Positions 1 through 10,105 of a stretch of DNA of 64,000 nucleotides are shown piece by piece. The stretch spans positions 62,001 to 126,000 of the forward strand of contig NZ_JAJLLW010000007.1 of assembly GCF_020991005.1 (NCBI RefSeq), read 5' to 3'. The DNA comes from Halomonas sp. CUBES01 (lineage in GTDB: Bacteria > Pseudomonadota > Gammaproteobacteria > Pseudomonadales > Halomonadaceae). The position numbers and the translations under genes are program-made. Every line of letters starts with the position of its first letter. Position 1 is the stretch's first letter. A model generated the notes under the pieces. It ran no database searches. It was not told where the DNA came from and was given only the letters and a program-made list of their open reading frames with translations.

Positions 1-444
1 GGTGCCGTCGGGCTTTGGGTCGGCCCAGACGAACCAGTCGGCCTTCGGGTTGGTGCGATCCTGGCGACTTTCCTGAAACCAGGGGTGCTGATCCGAGGTG
101 TGGCTGATGACCTGGTCGATCATCACCTTCAGACCCAGCTGGTGGGCGCGGGCCAGCAGTGTCTTGAAGTCGTCCAGGGTGCCGAACATCGGGTCAACAT
201 CGCAGTAGTCGCTGATGTCGTAGCCAAAGTCGAGCATGGGCGAGGTGAAAAACGGCGACAGCCAGATACCGTCGACGTTGAGCGAGGCGACGTAGTCGAG
301 CTTTTCGGTAATGCCCCGTAAGTCGCCAACGCCGTCGCCGCGGCTGTCCATGAAGCTGCGCGGGTAGATCTGATAGATGACGCCGCCGCGCCACCAGTTG
401 TTCGTGTCGTGGGTATCTTGCATCGTTGAGTCCGTTGATAACAT
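1..444 (-). CDS. alpha-glucosidase (GH13), 3' part beyond window
   Basis: N-terminal about 148 residues of a GH13 alpha-glucosidase; the rest lies beyond base 1. The start of the TIM barrel is visible: WWRGGVIYQIYPRSF, the GDGVGDL segment, then DGIWLSPFFTSPM and FGYDISDYCDVDP, which typify oligo-1,6-glucosidase/alpha-glucosidase enzymes that hydrolyse maltose, isomaltose or sucrose-like substrates in the cytoplasm. The start at 444 is preceded by AAGGA at good spacing; an in-frame ATG at 423 is possible. It begins 9 nt after the aglG stop, so it is the fourth gene of an aglEFG operon. It is closely similar over the visible part to the complete enzyme at 8417-10105. Family certain; exact substrate unknown. 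Confidence 0.9.
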   Translation of the reverse strand, partial: MLSTDSTMQDTHDTNNWWRGGVIYQIYPRSFMDSRGDGVGDLRGITEKLDYVASLNVDGIWLSPFFTSPMLDFGYDISDYCDVDPMFGTLDDFKTLLARAHQLGLKVMIDQVISHTSDQHPWFQESRQDRTNPKADWFVWADPKPDGT

Positions 445-453
445 GAAAAGTCC

Positions 454-1296
454 TTAGCCCTTGACCGCGCCGGCGGTAAGCCCTGACACGATGCGCCGCT
501 GGAAGATGATCACCAGCACCACGAGTGGCACGGTGACGATCACGGAAGCGGCCATGATGGGCCCCCAGGGAAGCTCGTAGGCGCTGCCGCCGGACAGCAG
601 GGCAATCGCCACCGGGACGGTGCGCTGGGCGTCGGTCAGGGTGAAGGTGAGTGCAAACAGGAATTCGTTCCACGCGGCAATGAAGGCAAGCAGGCCGGTC
701 GTCGCCATGGCGGGCCACATCAGCGGCAGAAACACCTTGGTGATGGTGATCCACGGCGTGGCGCCGTCCATGATGGCGGCTTCCTCGAGCTCCATGGGCA
801 GCTGTTTCATGAAGGTGGTCAGCACCCACACCGTGAAGGGCAGCGTGAAAATGGTGTAACTCAGGATCAGGCCGGCGGGGTTGTTATAAAGGTTGAGCGT
901 ACGGATGACCTCAAACAGCCCGGAAAGCACCGCGACCTGGGGAAACATCGACACCCCGAGGATCACCAGCAGTACCGTCGAGCGCCCGCGAAAGCGCACG
1001 CGGCCCAGCGCATAGGAGGCCGTAATGCCCAGCAGCAGAGCGATGAACACCACGCTGACGGCAACCACAATGGAGTTGAAAATCGCCTTTAGAAAGCTCG
1101 ACTGGGTGAGTACCTGGGCGTAGTTGCCCAGGTGCCAGGTGGAGGGCCAGAGTTCAACCTTGAAGAGATCGCCGGAAGGTTTGAGCGACGTAATCACGGC
1201 GTAATAAAACGGAAAGACGGCGTAGACCATGATCAGCGCGATCAGCGCCCAGAAACCGACCCGTTTGGCTACTTTGCCCAGCTGACGTTGGGTCAT
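454..1296 (-). CDS. aglG: alpha-glucoside ABC transporter permease, MalG family
   Basis: 280-residue inner-membrane permease of the MalG/AglG type. Six hydrophobic segments are evident. The cytoplasmic EAA loop (EEAAIMDGATPWITITKVFLP, near residues 170-190) is the contact site for the ATPase. It ends with GLTAGAVKG, a tail typical of MalG proteins. Strong Shine-Dalgarno GGAGGTGACGC ahead of the ATG, which overlaps the aglF stop by 4 nt, indicating translational coupling. With AglF it would form the channel for sugar bound by AglE. The agl name rests on the adjacent glucosidase; sucrose, trehalose or maltose are all possible substrates. Confidence 0.9.
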   Translation of the reverse strand: MTQRQLGKVAKRVGFWALIALIMVYAVFPFYYAVITSLKPSGDLFKVELWPSTWHLGNYAQVLTQSSFLKAIFNSIVVAVSVVFIALLLGITASYALGRVRFRGRSTVLLVILGVSMFPQVAVLSGLFEVIRTLNLYNNPAGLILSYTIFTLPFTVWVLTTFMKQLPMELEEAAIMDGATPWITITKVFLPLMWPAMATTGLLAFIAAWNEFLFALTFTLTDAQRTVPVAIALLSGGSAYELPWGPIMAASVIVTVPLVVLVIIFQRRIVSGLTAGAVKG

Positions 1297-2279
1297 GCGT
1301 CACCTCCCAGTTGCAGTTGCTTGCGGCCGACATACAGGTAGGCGACGGTCGCTAGAGCAATAATCAGGAACAGCAGGGTGGACGCCGCGCTGCCATAGCC
1401 GACGTCCTGGAATTCAACCAGTTGCTGGCGGGCGTACACCGACATGGACATGGTGCTGGTGGAGTTGGAGGTCAGCACGTAGATGACATCGAACACCCGC
1501 AGTGCGTCGAGCAGGCGGAAAATCACCGCGACCATCAGCGCGGGCGTGATCAGCGGCAGGGTCACCTTGAAGAACACCCGTACCGGATGAATGCCGTCTA
1601 CCTCGGCGGCCTCGTAGCAATCCTTGGGCAGCATCTGCAGGGCGGCAAGCACCAGCAGGGCAACAAACGGGATGGTTTTCCAGACGTCGACCATGATCAC
1701 CGCCCACATGGAGTAGGTGGCGCTGGCGGTCCAGGCGATGGGGTCGTCGATGACGCCAATCCCCATCAGCATGTGGTTGATGATGCCGAACTGGTCGTTG
1801 AGCATCCACGCCCACATCTGTGCCGAGACAATGGTGGGGATCGCCCAGGGAATCAGCACGGCGGCACGCACAATGGTGCGCCCTTTAAACTCCGCATTGA
1901 GAATCAGCGCAACGATGACGCCAAAGACAACCTCAAGCGATACCGACACCACTGAGAAGTAGACGGTATTCCATACCGACTGCCACCACACGGGGTCGGC
2001 CATGATGCCAAACCAGCGGCCGTTATCGTGAACCAGGTAGTTCTCGAAGCCGATGAAGTTGGCGGTGCCCAGGTCAGACAGTGAGGCGTCGGTAAAACTT
2101 AAAAAGAAGGTGCGAAATAAAGGCCAGCCAGCCACTAGCGCTAGCGCCACCAGCATGGGGGTCAAAAATAACCAGGCCGCCTTGACCCGCTGACGGCGCA
2201 CCTTGGTGCCGCGCGAGCGCCGCGCCGTCAATGGGGCGGTGCGCGCCCCAACGGGCGCGCTTGAGTGAGAAGTCGTCAT
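1293..2279 (-). CDS. aglF: alpha-glucoside ABC transporter permease, MalF family
   Basis: 328-residue permease. A basic, cytoplasmic N-terminus (about 30 residues rich in Arg/Lys) precedes the first membrane segment AAWLFLTPMLVALALVAGW. The EAA loop YEAAEVDGIHPVRVFFKVTLP is near residues 210-230. It lacks the large periplasmic P2 loop of enterobacterial MalF, unlike the other MalF in this window (13765-15336), so the two systems are of distinct subfamilies. Shine-Dalgarno GGAG lies 7 nt before the ATG. Second gene of the aglEFG-glucosidase operon. Confidence 0.9.
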   Translation of the reverse strand: MTTSHSSAPVGARTAPLTARRSRGTKVRRQRVKAAWLFLTPMLVALALVAGWPLFRTFFLSFTDASLSDLGTANFIGFENYLVHDNGRWFGIMADPVWWQSVWNTVYFSVVSVSLEVVFGVIVALILNAEFKGRTIVRAAVLIPWAIPTIVSAQMWAWMLNDQFGIINHMLMGIGVIDDPIAWTASATYSMWAVIMVDVWKTIPFVALLVLAALQMLPKDCYEAAEVDGIHPVRVFFKVTLPLITPALMVAVIFRLLDALRVFDVIYVLTSNSTSTMSMSVYARQQLVEFQDVGYGSAASTLLFLIIALATVAYLYVGRKQLQLGGDA

Positions 2280-2293
2280 CAGGCTCTCCAGCG

Positions 2294-3565
2294 TTACCAG
2301 TTACGACGCTTCAAACGCAGAAGCTCGTTTTCCAGGTCCTCAACGGCCTGGGCGCCATCCTTGGTACCCGAGAGCACCTCGTGGGTAGCGCTGAAGAAGG
2401 CGTTGCTGACCCGGCCGTAGGCATCGCCGGTGGGCGCCGACGGCCGGGCGACCGCATTGGTGAAGGTGTCGTAAAGAGTGCCGAAGAAAGGCACTGCTTC
2501 CAGTACCTCGTCGTCCTGGTATAGCGCGTCAATGGTCGGGTTGTAGGAGGCTTCAACGGCGCGGCGTTTCTGCTCTTCCTCGCCGGTCAGGAAGGCCACC
2601 AGGTCGGCGGCAAGCTCGGGGTTCTCGGTGTAGCGGGATACCGCCAGATTCCAGCCGCCAAGGCCAGCAGCGCTTTCACCGTCTTCGCCGCCCGCCGGCA
2701 GTTGGGTGACGCCGACATTGCCACGGACGTCGCTGTCTTCGCTTTGCGCCAGCGCCCAGGCGTAAGGCCAGTTGCGCATGAAGACGGCATTGCCACCCTG
2801 GAAGACACCGCGGGCTTCTTCCTCGGTGTAATTGAGCACGCCATTGGGCGAGATGTCGCCGATCCATGAGGCCGCCAGGTCAAGCGCTTCGGCCGCCTGC
2901 GGGTTATTGATGCTGACCTCGCCGTCAGCCTCGACAACATTACCGCCACCGTGGCTTGCCACCCATTCAAGGGCATTCACCGTCAAGCCTTCATAGGCGC
3001 GGCCCTGGAAGACATAGCCCTGCATGCGGTCGTTGCCTGCTTCGCGCTCTGCCTGCTTGATCGCGCGGGCAGTTTCGGTCAATTCCTGCCAGGTGGTGGG
3101 GACGTCAAAGCCATGTTTTTCAAGCAGGTCTTCGCGGTAATACAGCACGCCCGCATCGGTAAACCAGGGCATGGCGACCAGGCGGTCGTCGATGGTGTTG
3201 TTGGTCACGATGGTGTCGAAGTGGCCCTCGGCGGCGTCATCGCCCAGTACTTCGCGCAGGTCGAGCAGGTGATTGGCCAGCAGCCCCGGCCAGACGACGT
3301 CAATCTGCATGACGTCGATATCGCTCGAGTTGGCGGAGAGTATCTGCTGGTAAAGCGAGAGACGCTCGGTCGACGAGTTGGGCGTCGAGACCACATCGAC
3401 CTCGTGGCCGGTTTTCTCTTCCCAGGCTTCCACACCTTCCTGGCAAAGCGTTAGCTCGGCGCCCACGGCCCCGCAGGAAATGGTCAGCTCTGCCGCCTGG
3501 GCCTGGCTGATGCCAGCAGTGGCGCTGGCGAGGGTGATGGCGGTGGTCAGCAGTGTCTTTTTCAT
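2294..3565 (-). CDS. aglE: alpha-glucoside ABC transporter substrate-binding protein
   Basis: 423-residue periplasmic sugar-binding protein of the extracellular solute-binding family 1 (MalE-like). A clear Sec signal peptide (MKKTLLTTAITLASATAGISQAQA, cleavage probably after AQA) is followed by the ELTISCG strand. RNWPYAWALAQ and AAGLGGWNLAVSRYT are motifs common in trehalose/maltose/sucrose binding proteins. GAGG precedes the ATG at good spacing. First gene of the minus-strand operon; 14 nt separate its stop from aglF. A LacI-type palindrome lies about 60 nt upstream of the start, suggesting sugar-inducible repression. Substrate is inferred from context only. Confidence 0.9.
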   Translation of the reverse strand: MKKTLLTTAITLASATAGISQAQAAELTISCGAVGAELTLCQEGVEAWEEKTGHEVDVVSTPNSSTERLSLYQQILSANSSDIDVMQIDVVWPGLLANHLLDLREVLGDDAAEGHFDTIVTNNTIDDRLVAMPWFTDAGVLYYREDLLEKHGFDVPTTWQELTETARAIKQAEREAGNDRMQGYVFQGRAYEGLTVNALEWVASHGGGNVVEADGEVSINNPQAAEALDLAASWIGDISPNGVLNYTEEEARGVFQGGNAVFMRNWPYAWALAQSEDSDVRGNVGVTQLPAGGEDGESAAGLGGWNLAVSRYTENPELAADLVAFLTGEEEQKRRAVEASYNPTIDALYQDDEVLEAVPFFGTLYDTFTNAVARPSAPTGDAYGRVSNAFFSATHEVLSGTKDGAQAVEDLENELLRLKRRNW

Positions 3566-3626
3566 GGTGATTCCTCGATGGTTGTTGTTGTCGGGTTAAG
3601 CATCGCTGAAGGGCGGCGGAGCCTGC

Positions 3627-3642
3627 ACTTAAACGATTAAGT
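3627..3642. promoter_or_regulatory. LacI-type operator candidate upstream of aglE
   Basis: ACTTAAACGATTAAGT is a 16-bp palindrome with one mismatch and a central CG, the architecture typical of LacI-family operators. It lies about 62 nt upstream of the aglE start and closely matches the perfect palindrome at 3782-3795. No LacI-family gene is in the window, so the regulator (an AglR-like protein would be expected) is inferred. Confidence 0.6.
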
Positions 3643-3781
3643 TTGTGCGCTCAGTTAGCCGTCTCTGACCGTCAAGTTCAATAGCGACTTTTGTCTAATG
3701 ATTCATTCAGCGTTTACTAACTTGACGCTTGGCATTTAGACATTGGTCGATAATTAGTAATTGCTGGTTGGTTTACTTGCC

Positions 3782-3795
3782 CTTAATCGATTAAG
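3782..3795. promoter_or_regulatory. LacI-type operator candidate upstream of porin
   Basis: CTTAATCGATTAAG is a perfect 14-bp palindrome with a central CG. It shares CTTAA..CGATTAAG with the site at 3627-3642. It sits between the divergent aglE and porin genes, about 160 nt before the porin start, with a GATAAT hexamer (3749-3754) about 27 nt to its left. The pair would allow one repressor to control both directions. Confidence 0.6.
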
Positions 3796-3855
3796 TTTTG
3801 CCTGTCCCGCTATGCAAAGAAGCAATGTTGGTTGCTTTACCAATCGGCGAGATGA

Positions 3856-5466
<1,611 letters not shown>

Positions 5467-5473
5467 GCCGGCA

Positions 5474-5545
5474 GGCCTGGTCCACGACCAGGCCGCTTGT
5501 TGTTTCTACGTTTCTGTTTGCCCGCGAGATATCGCGGGCTTTTTC
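5474..5545 (+). terminator. tandem terminators after the porin
   Basis: Two hairpins in series: GGCCTGGT/ACCAGGCC (5474-5494, 5-nt loop, T-rich tail) and GCCCGCGA/TCGCGGGC (5520-5539) followed by TTTTT. The second is a canonical rho-independent terminator. Together they separate the porin from malT. Confidence 0.8.
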
Positions 5546-5591
5546 GTCTCTTGCCGGCCCGTTCGTCCAATCGTCAGGTTAGGAGCCGCCC

Positions 5592-8291
5592 ATGCCGTTA
5601 CTCCACGACAAGCTTGTCCCGCCCCCCATGCCCCATTGTGTGGTAGCTCGGCCGCGCTTGAATGATCATTTCGGACTCGATGCCCGTGTGCGTCTGCTGT
5701 TGGTGCAGGCACCGGCCGGGTACGGCAAGACGACCCTGGTGGCAGAGCGCTTGCCGGCGCTCGAACAGGAGGCCGCCTGGCTATGTCTCGAGCCCCAGGA
5801 CAACCAGCCCGAGCGTTTTCTGGCCTACTGGCGTGAAGCGCTCAATGCGTTAATAGCCGAACCATTATCGCCCCTGGCAACGCACGGCGATTGCACGAGC
5901 CAGCTTGAACAGTGGCTCAGCGAGCTGCCGTCTTCTCGTCAGGCGTGCCGGTTGGTTATCGATGCCTTTGAGCATATCAATCACCCCGACCTGCTGGCAG
6001 GGTTGGTCTACTGGTTGCGTCATCAGCCATCATGGCTGACGTTGACCCTGCTGACCCGCTCGCGCCCGTCGCTGGGCCTTGCTAGCCTGCGTCTGCGCGG
6101 CGAGCTTGAAGAAATCGATCTGACGGCGCTGGCCATGGATGCCGAAGAGGCCCACACGCTGTGCGCCGAACAGTTGAGCTTCCCGCCCACGCGGGTCAGC
6201 CTCGAGCGCGCCCTGCGCCGCTCGGGAGGCTGGGCCCTGGCGTTGAACTGGCTGGTTGAGCGGACCACTACCCGGGCCGGCTTCGATGCGCTGGTCGACC
6301 GGTTGAGCGGCGCACATCCGGATTTCGTTGCCTGGTTTGACGACCGGCTGGCAAGTGACGTGGCCGACGAGGACCGCTCATTATTGCTTCAGCTTGGCGT
6401 ATTGGAGCGTTTCTCGCCCGCCCTGGTCGCGCGCCTGCTGGAGGGGGAGCGCCTGACCCAGCGCGTGGCCGCGCTCGAGCAGGCGGGTATGTTTATCGAG
6501 CGTCCCGACCCTCACGCTCAGTGGTTCCGTTTTCACCGGCTGTTTGCCGAGTACCTGCGTCATCGCCGCCATGAGCTGAGCGTGGCGACCCAGCGTGCGC
6601 TTCACCGCCAGGCGAGTCAGGCCTGGCTGGCGCTTGAAGATCCGGCCATGGCGCTGCGCCAGGCGATTCTCGCCGATGCACGCGACGATGTAGCCGAACT
6701 GATAGCCCAGCAAGGACCGTCGCTGCTGGCCAACGGCGCCTATGCCCTGATGGCCCAGGGGCTTGCGCTACTTGGCGAGCCGCGCATTGCCGCGGTGCCC
6801 GCGCTCACCCTGATGTATGGTTGGGTGAGCCACGCCCAGTTCCAGTTTGAGCGCACGGCGCGGGCGATTGGCTGGATAGAAGCGCAGCTGGAATCGCCGC
6901 CGTGGCAGGCGCTGAACGCTGAGTTTGCCACGCTTCGTGCACAGTTGGCGATCAATCAGGGAAACGCCGAGCGCGCAGCGCCCCTGGCCGAAGCGGCGCT
7001 TCAGTCGCCAGCCCATTACCTGGCCACCACGCCGTTGACCGCCACGTCCATCCTCAGCGAGGCGCGCTTCGTGCAGGGCTATCTGGACGAATCGTTGTCC
7101 CGTGTGCGTGAGGTGGAGCGTGAAGCTCGCCAGCGTGAGGACCATCAGCGCCTGCTGTGGGCCTTCTGCCACCAGTCCGAAATCCTGGTAGCCCAAGGGC
7201 GTCTGCAGGCGGCCTACGATATCCAGGAACGTGCCTTTGCCCATCTGGAACACGCCGAGCTCGAGCACTTGCCGGTGGCGGAGTTTCTGAATCGGATACG
7301 CAGCCAGGTGCTCTGGGAATGGCAGCGTCTGGATGAAGCCGAGCAGGCCGCGCTCAAGGGCATTGCGGTGCTCGATAACCAGGGTGAGCGCTGGACGCTT
7401 CAGTGCCATATCCAACTGGCCAAGGTCGCCCAAAGCCGCGGTGACCAGGCCCAGTGTGCCGACCACATCCGCCGTTTGCGCAAGATTCTCGCCGAGGGGG
7501 ACTACCATATTGATTGGGTGGCCAACGCCCATGCCACGCTACTGGCATGGTGGCAATCGACCAACGACCTGGATGCGGTGGCGCGCTGGCAGCAGGAGGC
7601 GCCACCGCCCGCATTGCAGAGTGCTACTAACCACTTCTCCCAATGCAACGTGCGCAATCATGCCCGCGCGCTGACGCTGCTGGGTCGAGGCGATGATGCC
7701 AGTGCCTTGCTCGAGGCGCTTGAACAGCATACGGTCAGGCTTGGCCTGGTGACCGACGCCAACCGCAACCAGCTGTGCCTGGCCGCCGCCCGCTGGGGAG
7801 CGGGTGATACCGACGCCGCCTCCGGACATCTTCACACCGCCTTGCAGCTAGCGTCCAAAACCGGGCTCACAGGCAGCTTTCTGCGCCTTGGCAAACCGCT
7901 TGGGCCAATGCTCAAGCGCCTGGCGGCGGCCACGCCGCTGGCGCCCCTGGAGCAATCCCGGCTCGAGCGCCTGCTGGTGCTGGCGACGCGTCAGCGCGAT
8001 TTTGGCAGCGCCGTGCAGCTGATGCTGGATGAGTCGGTGATTGCCGATATCGTCTCGCGGCCGGAGGTGCCGGAGCTGATTCGCACCTCCCCATTGACGC
8101 GCCGTGAGTGGCAGATCCTCGGCCTGATTCACGCCGGGCTTTCCAACGAGCAGATCGCCGAGCAGCTGTCGGTGGCGCCCACCACGATCAAGACGCATAT
8201 CCGCAGCCTGTACCAAAAGCAGAATATCCGGCGTCGCGAAGAGGCCATTCATCTCGCAGGCCAGCTGTTGGCGCATATCCAAGCCGAGTGA
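5592..8291 (+). CDS. malT: ATP-dependent LuxR-family activator MalT
   Basis: 899 residues, close to E. coli MalT (901). The N-terminal STAND ATPase carries Walker A APAGYGKTT (residues 40-48). A long helical, TPR-like middle region follows (about 400-800). The C-terminus is a LuxR helix-turn-helix (LTRREWQILGLIHAGLSNEQ onward, then APTTIKTHIRSLY). Family knowledge: MalT is activated by ATP and maltotriose and binds GGGGA(T/G)GAGG boxes. Start ATG with TAGGAG 6 nt upstream. It sits between the porin and a glucosidase-malK pair, and two candidate MalT boxes occur in the window. Other MalT-like regulators sense different sugars, but context supports maltose. Confidence 0.88.
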   Translation: MPLLHDKLVPPPMPHCVVARPRLNDHFGLDARVRLLLVQAPAGYGKTTLVAERLPALEQEAAWLCLEPQDNQPERFLAYWREALNALIAEPLSPLATHGDCTSQLEQWLSELPSSRQACRLVIDAFEHINHPDLLAGLVYWLRHQPSWLTLTLLTRSRPSLGLASLRLRGELEEIDLTALAMDAEEAHTLCAEQLSFPPTRVSLERALRRSGGWALALNWLVERTTTRAGFDALVDRLSGAHPDFVAWFDDRLASDVADEDRSLLLQLGVLERFSPALVARLLEGERLTQRVAALEQAGMFIERPDPHAQWFRFHRLFAEYLRHRRHELSVATQRALHRQASQAWLALEDPAMALRQAILADARDDVAELIAQQGPSLLANGAYALMAQGLALLGEPRIAAVPALTLMYGWVSHAQFQFERTARAIGWIEAQLESPPWQALNAEFATLRAQLAINQGNAERAAPLAEAALQSPAHYLATTPLTATSILSEARFVQGYLDESLSRVREVEREARQREDHQRLLWAFCHQSEILVAQGRLQAAYDIQERAFAHLEHAELEHLPVAEFLNRIRSQVLWEWQRLDEAEQAALKGIAVLDNQGERWTLQCHIQLAKVAQSRGDQAQCADHIRRLRKILAEGDYHIDWVANAHATLLAWWQSTNDLDAVARWQQEAPPPALQSATNHFSQCNVRNHARALTLLGRGDDASALLEALEQHTVRLGLVTDANRNQLCLAAARWGAGDTDAASGHLHTALQLASKTGLTGSFLRLGKPLGPMLKRLAAATPLAPLEQSRLERLLVLATRQRDFGSAVQLMLDESVIADIVSRPEVPELIRTSPLTRREWQILGLIHAGLSNEQIAEQLSVAPTTIKTHIRSLYQKQNIRRREEAIHLAGQLLAHIQAE

Positions 8292-8349
8292 ACGTAAGGC
8301 GGGCAATGCCGGTATCTACGCCTGACGGCTACGCCTGACCAGGCGGCCG

Positions 8350-8359
8350 GGGGAGGATT
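8350..8359 (+). promoter_or_regulatory. candidate MalT box upstream of glucosidase-malK
   Basis: GGGGAGGATT matches the MalT consensus GGGGA(T/G)GAGG in 8 of 10 positions. It lies about 58 nt before the glucosidase start. Just upstream, CTACGCCTGAC is directly repeated (8316-8326 and 8329-8339, period 13) and CGCCT/AGGCG forms a small hairpin that may help end malT transcription. Single-motif evidence, so tentative. Confidence 0.4.
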
Positions 8360-8416
8360 TTATCGCCGCGCGCCCATCGCATCATGTTCGGTAAAGCCAC
8401 GAACAAGGACAACCGC

Positions 8417-10105
8417 ATGATGAACACAGGTGACGGCGCGGCAACCTCGCGCTACGTAGGCAAGCAAGGCGCCGACTGGTGGCGCGGTGCGGTGATCTAC
8501 CAGATATACCCGCGCAGCTTCATGGATAGCCGCGGCGATGGCATTGGCGACCTGCAGGGCGTGATCGACAGGCTCGACTACATTGCCTCATTGAATGTCG
8601 ATGCTATCTGGCTGTCGCCGTTTTTTACCTCGCCGATGAAGGACTTTGGCTACGACATCAGCGATTACTGCGATGTCGACCCAATGTTCGGCACGCTCGA
8701 GGATTTTGATCGCCTGGTGGAAGCGGCCCACGTGCGTGGATTGAAAGTCACCATCGACCAGGTGCTGTCGCATACCTCGGATCGACACGCCTGGTTTGAA
8801 GAAAGCCGCCAGCGTCGCGACAACCCCAAGGCCGATTGGTACGTGTGGGCCGACCCCAAGGCTGACGGTGCACCGCCCACCAACTGGCAGTCGGTCTTTG
8901 GCGGTAGTGCCTGGCAGTGGGATACCCGTCGCTGTCAGTATTACCTGCACAATTTTCTCGCCAGCCAGCCCGACGTCAACTTTCACTGCCCCGAGGCAGT
9001 GAACGCGATACTCGAATCGGTGCGTTTCTGGCTGGAGCGCGGGGTCGATGGCTTTCGCCTCGACGCGGTGAATTTCTGCACCCACGGCGAGCTCAAGGAC
9101 AATCCGCCGCGTCAGGAGATCACCGAAAGCTTTCTTGGGGTGCGCCCGGACAACCCCTATGGCTACCAGCTACATCAGTTCGATAAAACCCAGCCGGAAA
9201 ACCTGCGCTTCCTTGAGCGTCTGCGCGCGCTGCTCGACGAATACCCAGGCACCACCAGCGTAGGCGAAGTCGGCGATGACGACGCACTGGGCGTGATGGC
9301 TGAGTACTCCCAAGGTGGCCATCGCCTGCACATGTGTTACTCCTTCAACCTGCTGACCGACAAATCCGATCCCGGCTACCTGCACGAGACGCTCACTGAA
9401 ATGGAAGCCCGGATTGGCGATGGCTGGCCCTGCTGGGCGCTGGGCAACCACGATGTCACGCGCTTGGCGACCCGCTGGCAGGGTGAAGGTCAGCTCGAAA
9501 AGTTACGTCTCTTCATGGCGTTTTTGCTCACCCAGCGCGGCAGCGTGTGCCTCTACCAGGGTGAGGAGCTCGGCCTGCCCGAAGCGCAACTGACCTTCGA
9601 CCAGCTGGTCGACCCGGCAGGCATTACCTTTTGGCCGGCTTATAAAGGCCGCGATGGTTGCCGCACGCCGCATCCTTGGGAAGCCGACGCCAGGCAGGCC
9701 GGGTTCAGCTCGGCAGTGCCCTGGCTACCCATACCGGCGGTTCACCGGGCGCTGGCCGTCGACCAGCAGGAGCACGATGCCGGTTCGCTGCTCAATGCCT
9801 ACCGGGACTTTCTGGCCTTTCGCCGCGATCAGCCAGCGTTGGTGAAAGGGGCGGTAAGCTTCCGGCCGGTGCGCGATAACGTGCTGTGTTTCGAGCGCTA
9901 CTATCAGCAGACGCGGCTGCTGGTAGCCCTGAACTTCAGCGATCAGCCTGCGCGCCTCGCCGCGCCGAAACAGACGGCCGCATTGGCCGATGCGCCCGCG
10001 TGGATCAATGGCGAATGGCGTGAAGGGCATTTGGCGTTGCCGCCTTATGGCATCGCCATCGCTCGCTGCGAGATGACACCGGAGGAGGCCCCATGGGACG
10101 TTTAA
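8417..10105 (+). CDS. alpha-glucosidase (GH13, oligo-1,6-glucosidase type)
   Basis: 562-residue cytoplasmic GH13 enzyme splitting alpha-glucosides such as maltose to glucose. The catalytic triad is visible: nucleophile Asp in DGFRLDAVNF, acid/base Glu in TTSVGEVGDD, and transition-state Asp in ALGNHDVTR. The barrel start WWRGAVIYQIYPRSF is present. The ATG at 8417 is chosen because AAGGA lies 7 nt upstream; an in-frame ATG at 8384 lacks this. Its 3' end overlaps malK by 13 nt, so both are one transcript. Paralogue of the truncated enzyme at 1-444. Glucose released here would enter via glk (26242-27207). Confidence 0.93.
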   Translation: MMNTGDGAATSRYVGKQGADWWRGAVIYQIYPRSFMDSRGDGIGDLQGVIDRLDYIASLNVDAIWLSPFFTSPMKDFGYDISDYCDVDPMFGTLEDFDRLVEAAHVRGLKVTIDQVLSHTSDRHAWFEESRQRRDNPKADWYVWADPKADGAPPTNWQSVFGGSAWQWDTRRCQYYLHNFLASQPDVNFHCPEAVNAILESVRFWLERGVDGFRLDAVNFCTHGELKDNPPRQEITESFLGVRPDNPYGYQLHQFDKTQPENLRFLERLRALLDEYPGTTSVGEVGDDDALGVMAEYSQGGHRLHMCYSFNLLTDKSDPGYLHETLTEMEARIGDGWPCWALGNHDVTRLATRWQGEGQLEKLRLFMAFLLTQRGSVCLYQGEELGLPEAQLTFDQLVDPAGITFWPAYKGRDGCRTPHPWEADARQAGFSSAVPWLPIPAVHRALAVDQQEHDAGSLLNAYRDFLAFRRDQPALVKGAVSFRPVRDNVLCFERYYQQTRLLVALNFSDQPARLAAPKQTAALADAPAWINGEWREGHLALPPYGIAIARCEMTPEEAPWDV

